Source of the DNA: Arsenicicoccus cauae
Lineage (GTDB): Bacteria > Actinomycetota > Actinomycetes > Actinomycetales > Dermatophilaceae
NCBI RefSeq assembly: GCF_009707125.1
Contig: NZ_WLVL01000018.1
Location: forward strand, 94,396-158,395
DNA length: 64,000 nucleotides
Direction of reading: 5' to 3'
Shown one piece after another: positions 46,593-54,887 of this stretch. A model generated the notes under the pieces. That model saw only the letters and a program-made list of their open reading frames with translations, was not told the DNA's origin and did no database searches. Both the position numbers and the translations under genes were made by a program. Within the stretch, counting starts at the first letter, position 1. Each line of letters opens with the position of its first letter.

Positions 46593-46898
46593 TTACTTCC
46601 CGCCGTCCTGGGGCTTGCGCAGGCCCTCGTAGATCTCCTGGCAGATCGGGCACACCGGGAACTTCTTGGGGTCGCGCCCCGGGACCCAGATCTTGCCGCA
46701 CAGCGCCACGACCGGCTCCCCCGTCATGGCGCTCTCGAGGATCTTTTCCTTGCGCACGTAGTGGGCGAAGCGTTCCCGGTCGCCCGGCTCCTGCAGCTGC
46801 TCGTCGACCTGCTCGCGCTCCAGCACCGCGGTCTGCGTCGAGGGCCCGCCCGGCTCCGCGAACGGGTCCGGCGGCATCTCGGGGTATCCCTGGCTCAT
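46593..46898 (-). CDS. DUF3039 protein with putative zinc-binding cysteines
   Basis: 101 residues. The conserved block is HYVRKEKILESAMTGEPVVALCGKIW near residue 48, then FPVCPICQEIYEGL, giving a C-x(n)-CPxC set that could bind zinc. DUF3039 is an actinobacterial family of unknown function. Start 46898 is preferred because TAGGAT ends exactly 7 nt upstream; the ATG three codons earlier overlaps that box. It lies 22 nt from the 3' end of the upstream YqgE gene. Confidence 0.85.
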   Translation of the reverse strand: MSQGYPEMPPDPFAEPGGPSTQTAVLEREQVDEQLQEPGDRERFAHYVRKEKILESAMTGEPVVALCGKIWVPGRDPKKFPVCPICQEIYEGLRKPQDGGK

Positions 46899-46905
46899 GC
46901 GGGAC

Positions 46906-46911
46906 ATCCTA
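46906..46911 (-). promoter_or_regulatory. -10 box, leaderless DUF3039 gene
   Basis: TAGGAT on the minus strand, 7 nt before the ATG at 46898. Confidence 0.55.
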
Positions 46912-46920
46912 GGCCGCGGC

Positions 46921-47481
46921 TCAGTTGTAGTCCTCGTCGTCGGGGTAGAGGCCGACGAAGGCCAGCCGCCCCGGCTGGCGACGCAGCACCCGTCGCCACA
47001 GCGTGCTCGGCTCGTCGCTGAACACGTCATCGGGGAGACGATCCACGACATACCACGACCCGTTGCGGATCTCACCCTCGAGCTGACCGGGGACCCACCC
47101 GGCATACCCGGCGAAGATGCGAACCCCGGTCAGGTGCGGCATCACCTGCTCGGCAGGCGTGTCGAGATCCACGACCCCCACCCCCGGAAAGAGCTGCTGC
47201 ACCCCGTCGACCTCGCGACCGGGGTCGATGACCCCGACGACGCCGAGGGCCGAGTCCAGCTGCACCGGGCCGCCCTGAAAGAGGACCTGAGGCTCGCGGA
47301 CGTGCTCCTCCCAGCCGTCCAGCACCGTGTCGATGGTGGCGTCGACGGGCTTGTTGAGGACGACCGCCTGGGCGCCGTCGTCGCCGTGGTGCAGCACGAG
47401 CATCACGCACCGCTCGAACACCCCCTCGTTGAGCCCGGGGGTGGCGACGAGCAGTTGTCCGGTCAGGTCCTCGGTGCGCAC
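46921..47481 (-). CDS. YqgE/AlgH family protein
   Basis: 186 residues, normal length. LTGQLLVATPGL at residue 5, FERCVMLVLHH near 22, AQAVVLNKPVD near 37 and IFAGYAGWVPGQLEGE near 122 define the family. Function is uncertain; in some bacteria it affects alginate or envelope traits. GTG 47481 is chosen because CACAAT ends 6 nt upstream and the longer frame is a low-complexity Ala/Thr stretch. Confidence 0.9.
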   Translation of the reverse strand: MRTEDLTGQLLVATPGLNEGVFERCVMLVLHHGDDGAQAVVLNKPVDATIDTVLDGWEEHVREPQVLFQGGPVQLDSALGVVGVIDPGREVDGVQQLFPGVGVVDLDTPAEQVMPHLTGVRIFAGYAGWVPGQLEGEIRNGSWYVVDRLPDDVFSDEPSTLWRRVLRRQPGRLAFVGLYPDDEDYN

Positions 47482-47521
47482 CGTCCCATTGTGCCCACCT
47501 CGACGGGCCGTATGCCGAAGC

Positions 47522-47550
47522 GGGCGCCACCCCTTGTGGAGGTGACGCCC
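47522..47550 (-). terminator. Terminator of the DEAD-box helicase gene
   Basis: A 10-bp stem with one mismatch (47522-47531 with 47541-47550) and a 9-nt loop, 38 nt past the stop codon. Confidence 0.6.
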
Positions 47551-47587
47551 GCTGACGGGGTCCAGCCGTGGTGGTGCAGGGGCAGGA

Positions 47588-49699
47588 TCAGTCGTCGTAG
47601 CGGCGGGCCGAACGGTCGCGACCGCCACGGTCGCCACGGTCCTCCCGACCGCGGAACGAGCGCTCGTTGCGGCGCCCGTGCGGCTGGTAGCGCGCTCCGC
47701 CGCGACGGTGGCCACGCTGCGGGCGCGGCTCGCCCTCGACGAGGCGGCGGTAGCGCCCCTCCTCGATGGCCTCGCCGGACGGGGTGCGGGCCCCCACGCC
47801 GTCGTAGAGCAGCGGGTCGCCGGGGGCCGTGCGGACGGGCTTGACGTCCACCCCGGCCTGCTCGACGAGGCGCTCCATCTGGCGGCGCTGGTGCGGGAGC
47901 GCCAGCGTCACGACCGTGCCCCGCTCGCCGGCGCGCGCCGTGCGGCCGGAGCGGTGCAGGTAGTCCTTGTGGTCGGCCGGCGGGTCGACCTGCAGCACCA
48001 CGGAGACGTCGTCGACGTGGATGCCGCGGGCGGCCACGTCGGTGGCGACGAGGACGGGCAGCGTGCCCTCCTTGAAGCCGGTGAGCACCCGGTTGCGCTG
48101 CACCTGGGACAGGCCGCCGTGCAGGGCCGCCGCGAAGACGCCCTGCTCGCGCAGCTGGAGCGCGACGCGGTCGGCGCCGAGCTTGGTGCGCACGAAGACC
48201 ACCGTGCGGCCGGTGCGGTTGGCGACCTCGGCCGTGATGACCTTCTTGTGCATCGGGTCGATGAGCAGGACGTGGTGGTCCATGGTCTCGACCGACGCCG
48301 TCTCCGGGTCGGTCTCGTGGGTCACCGGGTCGGACAGGTAGCGCTCGACCACCGTGTCGATCCCCCGGTCCAGCGTCGCGGAGAACAGCAGTCGCTGCCC
48401 GCCACCGGGCACGAGGTCCAGGATCTCGCTGATGGCCTCGAGGAAGCCCATCTCGGCCATGTGGTCGGCCTCGTCGAGCACGGCCACCTCGACCTGGGAC
48501 AGGTCGGCTGCTCCGCGGTCGATGAGGTCCTTGAGGCGGCCGGGCGTGGCGACGAGGACGTCCAGGCCCTTCTCCAGCGCCATGATCTGCGGCGGGTAGG
48601 GCATGCCGCCCGCCACGAGCTTGTGGCGCAGACCCATCACGTGCACGAGCGGCTGCAGCGCGTCGCTCACCTGCTGGGCCAGCTCACGCGTGGGGACGAG
48701 GATGATCGAGCGGACGACGCCCGGGGCGGCCTTGCCGCCCGCTGCGAGGGTCGCGATGAGCGGCAGGCCGAAGCTCAGGGTCTTGCCCGAACCCGTCTGG
48801 CCGCGGCCGAGGACGTCCCGGCCCGCGAGCGCGTCCGGGATGGTCGCCTGCTGGATCGGGAAGGGGGTGGTGATGCCGTCCCGAGCCAGGCGCTCGACGA
48901 GCGGCGTCGGGAGACCGAGGGCGGCGAAGCCGTTGTCGGCCCCGACCTCGACGGGCGCGGCCTCGGCCGGCACGTCGACGGACAGGCCCATCGCCTCGCG
49001 CTCCTCGCGGTCGGTCCAGGTGCGGCTGCGGTCCGCACGCTGGTAGCCCCGGTCGCCGCGGTCGTAGCTGCGGGGGCCCCGCTCGTCGCGGTCGAAGCGA
49101 CGCTGGGGTCGGTCACCGCGGTCGTAGCTGCGCGGCCCGCGGTCGTCCCGCCCGAAGCGACGCTGGGGTCGGTCACCGCGCTCGTAGCTGCGGGGGCCCC
49201 GCTCGTCGCGGTCGAAGCGACGCTGGGGTCGGTCACCGCGGTCGTAGCTGCGCTGCCCGCGGTCGTCTCGATCGAAGCGACGCTGGGGTCGGTCACCGCG
49301 GTCGTAGCTGCGCGGCCCGCGGTCGTCCCCGTCGACGCGACGCTGGGGTCGGTCACCGCGGTCGTAGCTGCGCGGCCCGCGGTCGTCCCGGTCGAACGGA
49401 CGACGCTCACCGCGGTCGAAGCCACCACGCTGGGGACGGTCGTCGCGGTTGAAGGGGCGGCGCTCCGGGCGCTCGTCACGGTTGAACTCGCGACGGGGGC
49501 CGCGCTCGTCGCGGGACTCGCTGCGGGGCCCGCGGTCGGCATACGACCGCTCGTCGCGGGTGTAGGGGCGACGCTCGTCGCGACCGGCCGTGGGGCCCTG
49601 CCCGCGGTGGGGCTTGCTCGGGCCACGACGGGCCTCGACCTTCTTGGAGGTGCTCCAGCGCGCCTTCTTGGGCGCGCCGGACGAGGACTGAGCAGACAT
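47588..49699 (-). CDS. DEAD-box RNA helicase with Arg/Asp-rich repeat tail at the N-terminus
   Basis: 703 residues. Residues 1-230 are disordered and basic, including at least five near-identical 20-residue repeats like GDRPQRRFDRDERGPRSYDR. Residues 255-620 are the DEAD-box core: GRGQTGSGKT near 295, PTRELAQQ near 335, VLDEADHMAEMGF near 397, FSATLD near 432, and HRSGRTARAGE near 572. A basic C-terminal tail follows. Such tails bind RNA and promote condensation; the usual position is C-terminal, so N-terminal repeats are less common. The leader is about 300 nt long, as in cold-shock RNA helicase genes. Probably acts in ribosome assembly or mRNA remodelling. Confidence 0.92.
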   Translation of the reverse strand: MSAQSSSGAPKKARWSTSKKVEARRGPSKPHRGQGPTAGRDERRPYTRDERSYADRGPRSESRDERGPRREFNRDERPERRPFNRDDRPQRGGFDRGERRPFDRDDRGPRSYDRGDRPQRRVDGDDRGPRSYDRGDRPQRRFDRDDRGQRSYDRGDRPQRRFDRDERGPRSYERGDRPQRRFGRDDRGPRSYDRGDRPQRRFDRDERGPRSYDRGDRGYQRADRSRTWTDREEREAMGLSVDVPAEAAPVEVGADNGFAALGLPTPLVERLARDGITTPFPIQQATIPDALAGRDVLGRGQTGSGKTLSFGLPLIATLAAGGKAAPGVVRSIILVPTRELAQQVSDALQPLVHVMGLRHKLVAGGMPYPPQIMALEKGLDVLVATPGRLKDLIDRGAADLSQVEVAVLDEADHMAEMGFLEAISEILDLVPGGGQRLLFSATLDRGIDTVVERYLSDPVTHETDPETASVETMDHHVLLIDPMHKKVITAEVANRTGRTVVFVRTKLGADRVALQLREQGVFAAALHGGLSQVQRNRVLTGFKEGTLPVLVATDVAARGIHVDDVSVVLQVDPPADHKDYLHRSGRTARAGERGTVVTLALPHQRRQMERLVEQAGVDVKPVRTAPGDPLLYDGVGARTPSGEAIEEGRYRRLVEGEPRPQRGHRRGGARYQPHGRRNERSFRGREDRGDRGGRDRSARRYDD
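49057..49400 (-). repeat. 60-bp coding tandem repeat in the helicase gene
   Basis: Five full copies at exact 60-nt spacing (49081-49380) plus partial copies on both sides, encoding a 20-residue Arg/Asp/Gly-rich repeat. Copies differ mostly at single bases (e.g. CTCGTCGCG versus GTCGTCCCG). Confidence 0.85.
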
Positions 49700-50116
49700 G
49701 GGGATTCCTAGCTGGGTGGTCGATAGGCACGCTTCGAGCCACCTGGCGAGGGCAACGATGAAGGCGAGCCTCAGGCTCCACGTGCTGGAGCCCGGTCGGG
49801 CCGGTCGACGAGCTGCCGCCGGCTGCGTCTCGCTTCTCGTGGGCCGCCCTGATGAGCGGCCAAGAAAGTTCTCGGGGTCGTGCGCCCCTGTGGCTTACCC
49901 AGACCTAGCTGGGGCCCTGTCCGTCGCGGACGTTGCGCCGTGGTGCTGGCGACCGAGGGACCGGACGACCCGGACGTCGATCGCGAACACCGCACAAGCG
50001 AGACTGCTGACCCCAGTCTATCAGGCGCCCGACCGTGCCCGTTCCTGTCTGCGCAGGGCGCTGATCTCGGCACAGGTCCGGGGAATCCTCGCCGGGTGGT
50101 CGTCGTTGGACCTCCC
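49700..50116. other. 417-nt gap holding the long leader of the helicase gene
   Basis: No gene or RNA family is recognised. On the minus strand a TAGACT -10 box at 50020-50015 would give a transcript with about 310 nt of untranslated leader before the ATG at 49699. The leader contains GC-rich inverted segments (e.g. around 49855 and 49905) but no match to a riboswitch that I know. The rightward thioredoxin gene starts at 50117 with no obvious promoter box in the last 60 nt. Confidence 0.45.
50015..50020 (-). promoter_or_regulatory. -10 box of the DEAD-box helicase gene
   Basis: TAGACT on the minus strand, about 315 nt before the start codon. No nearer -10 box is convincing. Confidence 0.45.
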
Positions 50117-50575
50117 ATGAGCACCCGTCAGATCACGGAAGCGACCTTCGAGTCGACCATCCAGGACAACGACATCGTCCTCTACGACTTCTGGGCCGAC
50201 TGGTGCGGCCCCTGCAAGCAGTTCGCGCCGGTCTTCGAGGCCTCCTCCGACAAGCACGACGACATCGTCTTCGGCAAGATCGACACCGAGGCCGAGCAGG
50301 GCCTCGCCGCGATGCTCCAGATCACGTCGATCCCGACGATCATGGCCTTCCGCGAGGGCGTGCCGCTGCTCATGCAGCCCGGCGCCCTGCCTGCCAACGC
50401 CCTCGAGGACCTGATCACGCAGATCAAGTCGCTGGACATGGAGACCGTCAAGCGGGAGTACGCCCAGCAGGTGGCGGCCGCCGAGGCCCAGCTCGCGCAG
50501 CAGCAGGGTCAGCCCGGCGCCGCCGGCCAGGGCCAGACCCCGGGGACCAGCCCCGCGGACATCCCCTCCGTCTGA
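50117..50575 (+). CDS. Thioredoxin-domain protein with Gln/Ala-rich tail
   Basis: 152 residues. Disulfide reductase fold: YDFWADWCGPCKQF near residue 22 gives the classical WCGPC active site, and SIPTIMAFREG near 75 contains the cis-Pro. The C-terminal 40 residues (coiled QQVAAAEAQLAQQQ, then Gly/Pro/Thr) extend beyond normal thioredoxin (about 108 residues). No signal peptide, so cytoplasmic. It could serve the Bcp peroxiredoxin. The ATG is preceded by a weak ribosome site. Confidence 0.92.
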   Translation: MSTRQITEATFESTIQDNDIVLYDFWADWCGPCKQFAPVFEASSDKHDDIVFGKIDTEAEQGLAAMLQITSIPTIMAFREGVPLLMQPGALPANALEDLITQIKSLDMETVKREYAQQVAAAEAQLAQQQGQPGAAGQGQTPGTSPADIPSV

Positions 50576-50604
50576 GCCGTCCGGCATACGAGCCCGTGTG
50601 CCGA

Positions 50605-50645
50605 CAAGGCCCCCTCGATCTCCTGGTGGAGGCGAGGGGGCCTTG
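50605..50645. terminator. Bidirectional terminator, thioredoxin gene and tmRNA
   Basis: A 13-bp perfect stem (50605-50617 with 50633-50645) with a further inner stem, midway between the two convergent 3' ends. Confidence 0.8.
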
Positions 50646-50677
50646 TGCTGCAGGTCCACGGCGTGACGTGCCCGATC

Positions 50678-51043
50678 TGGTGGAGGTGGCGGGAATCGAA
50701 CCCGCGTCCGCTGACGACGCACCAGGGCTTCTCCGGGCGCAGTGCGCTAAGGACTTTCTCGGCCCCAGGGCTCGCACGCACACGTCCCCTGACAGGCCCA
50801 GTCGAGAAGGAGTCCCGCACGCCGTCCCGACACCGGCGTGCAGCAAGATCTCTAGCTGATGCCAGACCCTAGGCCGAGATCACACCTAGGCTGACAGACT
50901 TCGGGCTCGCTCAGGCGGCGAGGGCGAAGTCGGTGCGCTTGGAATTGGCACCTATTGGTTTGCTGAGGGCGTTAACGAGACAACTCAGCATCCTCGGCCC
51001 GCTTCCCCTGCTAGATCGACCAACGTCGAAACCGATCACCCCC
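50678..51043 (-). ncRNA. ssrA: tmRNA (transfer-messenger RNA)
   Basis: 366 nt on the minus strand. The tRNA-like ends pair as GGGGGTG (51043-51037) with CACCTCC (50688-50682), T-loop GGTTCGATTCC, and an encoded CCA (50680-50678). The open reading frame for the proteolysis tag reads ANSKRTDFALAA followed by TGA near 50914, with the resume GCC codon preceded by the usual A-rich stretch. Pseudoknot-type pairing lies on either side. Acts with SmpB (62892-63371) to free stalled ribosomes and tag the nascent chain for Clp proteases. Confidence 0.95.
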
Positions 51044-51213
51044 AAGGGGGTCCCGGTGAAGGGGCGGGCACGTCACGCTATGGACTTGTCAAACGACGAT
51101 CTGTGCGCGAGGCCCAGGTCAGACCCGTGAGTCTACCCTTCCCAACGCGCGCGCCTCCACCAGGATTCCCCGGTCGTCCTGCGCGGGTGCGGCGCCATAC
51201 GACAATGGACCGT

Positions 51214-52137
51214 ATGACGCCGCTGCCGCCTGTCCAGCTCACCCACCTGCCGGCCGGCGGCCCGGCCATCGCGATCCACGGGGGCGCGGGCGTCGACCCG
51301 GCGTCCCTGCCCTCCGTGCAGTCGGCGGCCGCCACCGCTGCGCTCGAGGCGGCGGTGCGTGCCGGGCGGGCGATCCTCGACGATGGCGGCGCGGCCCTGG
51401 ACGCGGTGTGCGCGAGCGTGCGGGTGCTGGAGGACAGCGAGTGCTTCAACGCGGGGCGGGGCGCCGCGCTGACGATCGAGGGGACCGCCGAGCTGGACGC
51501 CTGCGTGATGGCCGGCGACTCGAGGTCAGGGGCCGTGACCTGCGCGAGCGGGCCACGCAACCCCGTCATGGCCGCGCGCGCCGTCATGGAGCGGAGCGAC
51601 CACGTGCTGATGGCGATGCCGTCGCTTGCGCTGCTGGAGCAGTGGGGGCTTGAGCTGGTGACCCCCGACTACTACGTCACCGAGGCGCGGCGACGGATGC
51701 TCGAGGAGACGTCCTCCTTCCTGGAGTACCGCCACGGGACGGTGGGGGCGGTCGCCCGCGACGCCTCGGGCTTGGTTGCGGCGGCCACCTCGACCGGTGG
51801 CATCACCGCGCAGCTGCCGGGCCGGGTCGGCGACACGCCCCTGGTGGGCTGCGGGACCTGGGCCGACGACGCGACCGTGGCGGTGTCGTGCACGGGCCAG
51901 GGTGAGCTCTTTGTGCGGGGGGCGGTGGCGCACGAGATCCACGCGCGGCTCCGGTGGGGTGGGCAGGGTCTGGCGACGGCGGTGCGCGAGACGATCGACG
52001 AGCTCGTGGGGGCGCGTGGCGCCGACGGCGGGCTCGTCGCGGTGACGCCGGCGGGCGAGGTGGTGCTGGCGTTCAACTCCCCCGGCATGTACCGCGGCTA
52101 CGACGTCGGCGCCGGCGCGGTGACCGCCATCGCCTGA
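51214..52137 (+). CDS. Isoaspartyl peptidase / L-asparaginase (Ntn hydrolase)
   Basis: 307 residues. Hydrolyses isoaspartyl dipeptides and asparagine after autocleavage. IAIHGGAGV near residue 15, LEDSECFNAGRGA near 72, and the nucleophile Thr of GTVGAVA near 177 (cleavage before Thr), followed by TSTGG near 195, fit the plant-type/IaaA family. Start 51214 is taken because GACAAT ends 7 nt upstream; an ATG three codons earlier overlaps that box. The convergent gap downstream carries four degenerate 52-bp repeats. Confidence 0.92.
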   Translation: MTPLPPVQLTHLPAGGPAIAIHGGAGVDPASLPSVQSAAATAALEAAVRAGRAILDDGGAALDAVCASVRVLEDSECFNAGRGAALTIEGTAELDACVMAGDSRSGAVTCASGPRNPVMAARAVMERSDHVLMAMPSLALLEQWGLELVTPDYYVTEARRRMLEETSSFLEYRHGTVGAVARDASGLVAAATSTGGITAQLPGRVGDTPLVGCGTWADDATVAVSCTGQGELFVRGAVAHEIHARLRWGGQGLATAVRETIDELVGARGADGGLVAVTPAGEVVLAFNSPGMYRGYDVGAGAVTAIA

Positions 52138-52166
52138 CGCCGGCGCCCTCGCCGGGCTGCCGACGT

Positions 52167-52360
52167 GACCAAGGCGCGGGAGACCGCACTTTCGTCACAC
52201 CCACGGCCCCGCAGCGCGACCGAAGCGCGGGGAGACCGCAGTTTTGTCACGCCTACGGCCCCGCAGCGTGGCCAAGGCGCAGGCAGACAGCAGATTCCGC
52301 ACGCTCCCCGCCCCGCACCGTGGCACAGGTGCGGGCAGACAGCACTCTTGTCGCGTGGGC
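52167..52360 (+). repeat. Four degenerate tandem copies of a 51-52-bp intergenic unit
   Basis: Copies begin at 52167, 52218, 52270 and 52322 (the last partial) with shared segments such as AAGGCGCGGG, AGACCGCA and CACGGCCCCGCAGCG. They fill the gap between two convergent genes. The sequence is unrelated to the 50-bp family at 27.5 and 60.6 kb. Confidence 0.75.
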
Positions 52361-53658
52361 TAGCTGCGGGAGGCGGTCGCGGCCAGGCTGCCGGCCGCTG
52401 CGGCAGCCACCAGGGCCACGACTCCGGCCACGGCCAGTGGCGCACCCGCGCCCCAGGCCCCGACCACCACGCCGGCCAGGGCGGTGCCGCCGGACGAGCC
52501 GAGGTTGGTGATGGTGCTCACCCACGTACTCGCCTCGGTGCGCAGGTGGGGCGGCGTCTCGACATCGGCCGCCACGAAGGCCACGGTGTAGCTCGGCGAC
52601 ATCGCCAGGCCCGCCCCGACGAGGACGACGCCAAGCAACCACCACGACGTCATCGCCGACGCCACGCACAGCGAGATCCCCAGCAGGGCAAGGGTTCCCG
52701 CGAGCTGCGCCGGCCAGGCACGCCGGTGCCGTCGGGCGCCCCACGCGAGGCCGCCGATCACGGAGGCGGCGGCCACGGCTGCCTCGACGTAGCCCGCCCA
52801 GCCCGGGTGCCCGGCGGCGTCGGCGCGGGCGGCGACCCCGGTGTACATCAACGCGCTCGCGCAACCGAAGCCCGCCATGAGGGCGAGCAGCCGCCACATC
52901 CCGGCGAGTCCGAGGGGTGAACCCCGCCGTCCTGGCGCCGCGGCGCCTCCAGACGCCGGTGCGTCGCTGGGTCGGGGTGCGTCGCTGGGTGCGGGCGAAT
53001 CACCTGGCCCGGCGAGGACTTTCGGATCGTCCAGATCCGCCGCGGCCGCGGTGACGGTCGCGGCCGGGGAGATCATGAGGCCGGCCGCCCCGACCGCGAC
53101 CAGCCCGGCGACGAGCACGAGCCCGTGCGAGGCCGGGCCCCGAGCCAGGAGAGCGGCGGCGACGATCGGGCCGACGAGGTAGAGGGTCTCCTCGCAGACG
53201 GCGTCGAGGGAGTAGGCCGTGACCCGCCGCGGCCCCTCGGGGACGAAGCTGCGCCACTGCGCGCGCATCGAGGGTCCGAGGGCCGGCGCCGTGAGGCCGA
53301 GCAGGACCGAGCCCGCCACCCACGCTCCCGGTGGGGCACCCGCAGAGCCGCGGGCGACGAGCGCGGCCGCGACGAGGACGAGAACGAATCCCGCTGCGAC
53401 GCAGGAGAGCACGACACGCTGGCCGTGCCGGTCGGCGAGGCGGGCCTGCACCGGCATGACGAGGGTCGTCGAGCCGAAGACCGCCATCGCGGTGGCCGCC
53501 GCGGCGAAGCTGCCGGTGGTCTGGCGGACGGTGAAGAGGAAGCTGAGCGGGAGCACGGCATACCCTAGCCGCCCGACCAGGGCCAGCGCGAAGGTGCGCG
53601 CGACGACCGGGTCGGCGAGGAGGGTGCGGTAGCTCCCGGCACGCGTGGTGCCGGACAT
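52360..53658 (-). CDS. Major facilitator superfamily transporter
   Basis: 432 residues with 12 predicted membrane helices in two sets of six separated by a Pro/Ala/Asp-rich cytoplasmic loop (residues 200-240). The MFS motif A appears as ARLADRHGQRV near residue 65. Start 53658 is chosen as the ATG beginning MSGTTRAGSY; the longer frame adds an Arg/Ser-rich stretch. It resembles drug or metabolite efflux proteins; substrate not predictable. Convergent with the isoaspartyl peptidase gene. Confidence 0.88.
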   Translation of the reverse strand: MSGTTRAGSYRTLLADPVVARTFALALVGRLGYAVLPLSFLFTVRQTTGSFAAAATAMAVFGSTTLVMPVQARLADRHGQRVVLSCVAAGFVLVLVAAALVARGSAGAPPGAWVAGSVLLGLTAPALGPSMRAQWRSFVPEGPRRVTAYSLDAVCEETLYLVGPIVAAALLARGPASHGLVLVAGLVAVGAAGLMISPAATVTAAAADLDDPKVLAGPGDSPAPSDAPRPSDAPASGGAAAPGRRGSPLGLAGMWRLLALMAGFGCASALMYTGVAARADAAGHPGWAGYVEAAVAAASVIGGLAWGARRHRRAWPAQLAGTLALLGISLCVASAMTSWWLLGVVLVGAGLAMSPSYTVAFVAADVETPPHLRTEASTWVSTITNLGSSGGTALAGVVVGAWGAGAPLAVAGVVALVAAAAAGSLAATASRS

Positions 53659-53787
53659 GGGGTGACTCCGGGTGGACGTGGCCGCGGCGCGGCCGGTGGC
53701 TGAGGGCACGACGAGCCGCCCACCGACGCAGGGTGGGTGGCGCTGGTGCCTCTACGCCGTCCGGATCACGTGGTCACCCTAGCCGGT

Positions 53788-54837
53788 TCAGCAGACGAAC
53801 ATGCCCTCCACGACGTCGTGCGGCACGTCCTCGACACGGTCCCAGAGCCACTGCGGCGGCTCGCCCGCGCCCTTGTCGACGAGGACCACCCGCACGCCTT
53901 CGGGCATGTCGGACCGCTCCCAGAAGTGCCGCCCGAGGACCCGGTCCTGCTGCAGCACCTCATTGATGCTGCGCATGCGGGCGGCGCGGCGCACGGCCTC
54001 GAGCGAGACCGCCACGGACAGTGGGGACTTCGTGCGTATGACGGCGGCACACCCTCTCGCCTCCTCGCTGCCATGCGCCTCGAGCCGCCGCAGGATCACC
54101 GCTGGGTCGTCGCCGGTGAAGCACTCGTCGATCCAGCCGCGTTGCGCGACAAGGGGGCTCGTCGGGTCGGTGTCACCGACGGAGGGGTCGAGCCGCTCCC
54201 CCGCCGCGAGCCGGTCGACCAGAGCGGGGAGCTCGTCCGAGGAGATCAGCGCATCCGCGAATCCCGTTGCCACGGCGTCCGCCCCGGTGATGGATGCGCC
54301 GGTCATGGCGAGGTAGGGACCGAGCTGGCCCGGTGCCTTGGCCAGCCACCAGCAGCCCGCGACGTCGGGGAAGAAGCCGATCGCGGTCTCGGGCATGGCC
54401 AGCCGGGTGCGCTCGGTGGCGAGGCGCAGCGAGCCGTGCGCCGACACCCCGACTCCCCCGCCCATGACGATGCCGTCCATGAACGCGATGTAGGGCTTGG
54501 GGTAGGCGGCGATCGCGGCGTCGACCTGGTACTCGTGGTCCCAGAAGACGATGGCGTCGTCGCGGCCGGCCATCGTCGCCTCCCGCGCGGCCCGCATGTC
54601 GCCGCCGGCGCAGAGCCCCTTGGGGCCGACACCCTCGATGCTGACGCTGACGACCTCGTCGTCCGCCGACCAGTCCCGCAGCTGCTCGAGCATCGAGTCG
54701 ACCATCGGCGTGGTGAGCGAGTTGATGGCCCTGGGTCGGTTGAGCAGGATCCGGCCGAGGGCCCCGCGCCGCTCGTAGAGGACCTCGTCGGTGTGCCCCG
54801 GGCGGGGGCTGGCGGTGGTGGGGGCGTCTTCCGGCAT
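53788..54837 (-). CDS. Enoyl-CoA hydratase/isomerase family, 3-hydroxyisobutyryl-CoA hydrolase-like
   Basis: 349 residues, longer than plain enoyl-CoA hydratases (about 260) and matching the HIBCH branch of valine catabolism. Crotonase motifs: LNRPRAINSLT near residue 32, KGLCAGGDMRA near 70 (oxyanion hole), DGIVMGGGVGVSAHG near 115 and PETAIGFFPDVAGCWWL near 138, the latter typical of HIBCH. The C-terminal RDRxLG-like segment near 290 also fits. AGGAGGG precedes the ATG. The adjacent MFS gene upstream is in the same direction, about 50 nt away. Confidence 0.9.
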   Translation of the reverse strand: MPEDAPTTASPRPGHTDEVLYERRGALGRILLNRPRAINSLTTPMVDSMLEQLRDWSADDEVVSVSIEGVGPKGLCAGGDMRAAREATMAGRDDAIVFWDHEYQVDAAIAAYPKPYIAFMDGIVMGGGVGVSAHGSLRLATERTRLAMPETAIGFFPDVAGCWWLAKAPGQLGPYLAMTGASITGADAVATGFADALISSDELPALVDRLAAGERLDPSVGDTDPTSPLVAQRGWIDECFTGDDPAVILRRLEAHGSEEARGCAAVIRTKSPLSVAVSLEAVRRAARMRSINEVLQQDRVLGRHFWERSDMPEGVRVVLVDKGAGEPPQWLWDRVEDVPHDVVEGMFVC

Positions 54838-54887
54838 ACGAACCCTCCTGCTGATCGACGGTGGTCGGCGACGGCTCCGCCACGAAC

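Noticed and set aside
47678..49711. Long open frame opposite the DEAD-box helicase gene
   Set aside because: Its repeats are the reverse translation of the helicase's own 60-bp repeat, and it lacks any recognisable motif.
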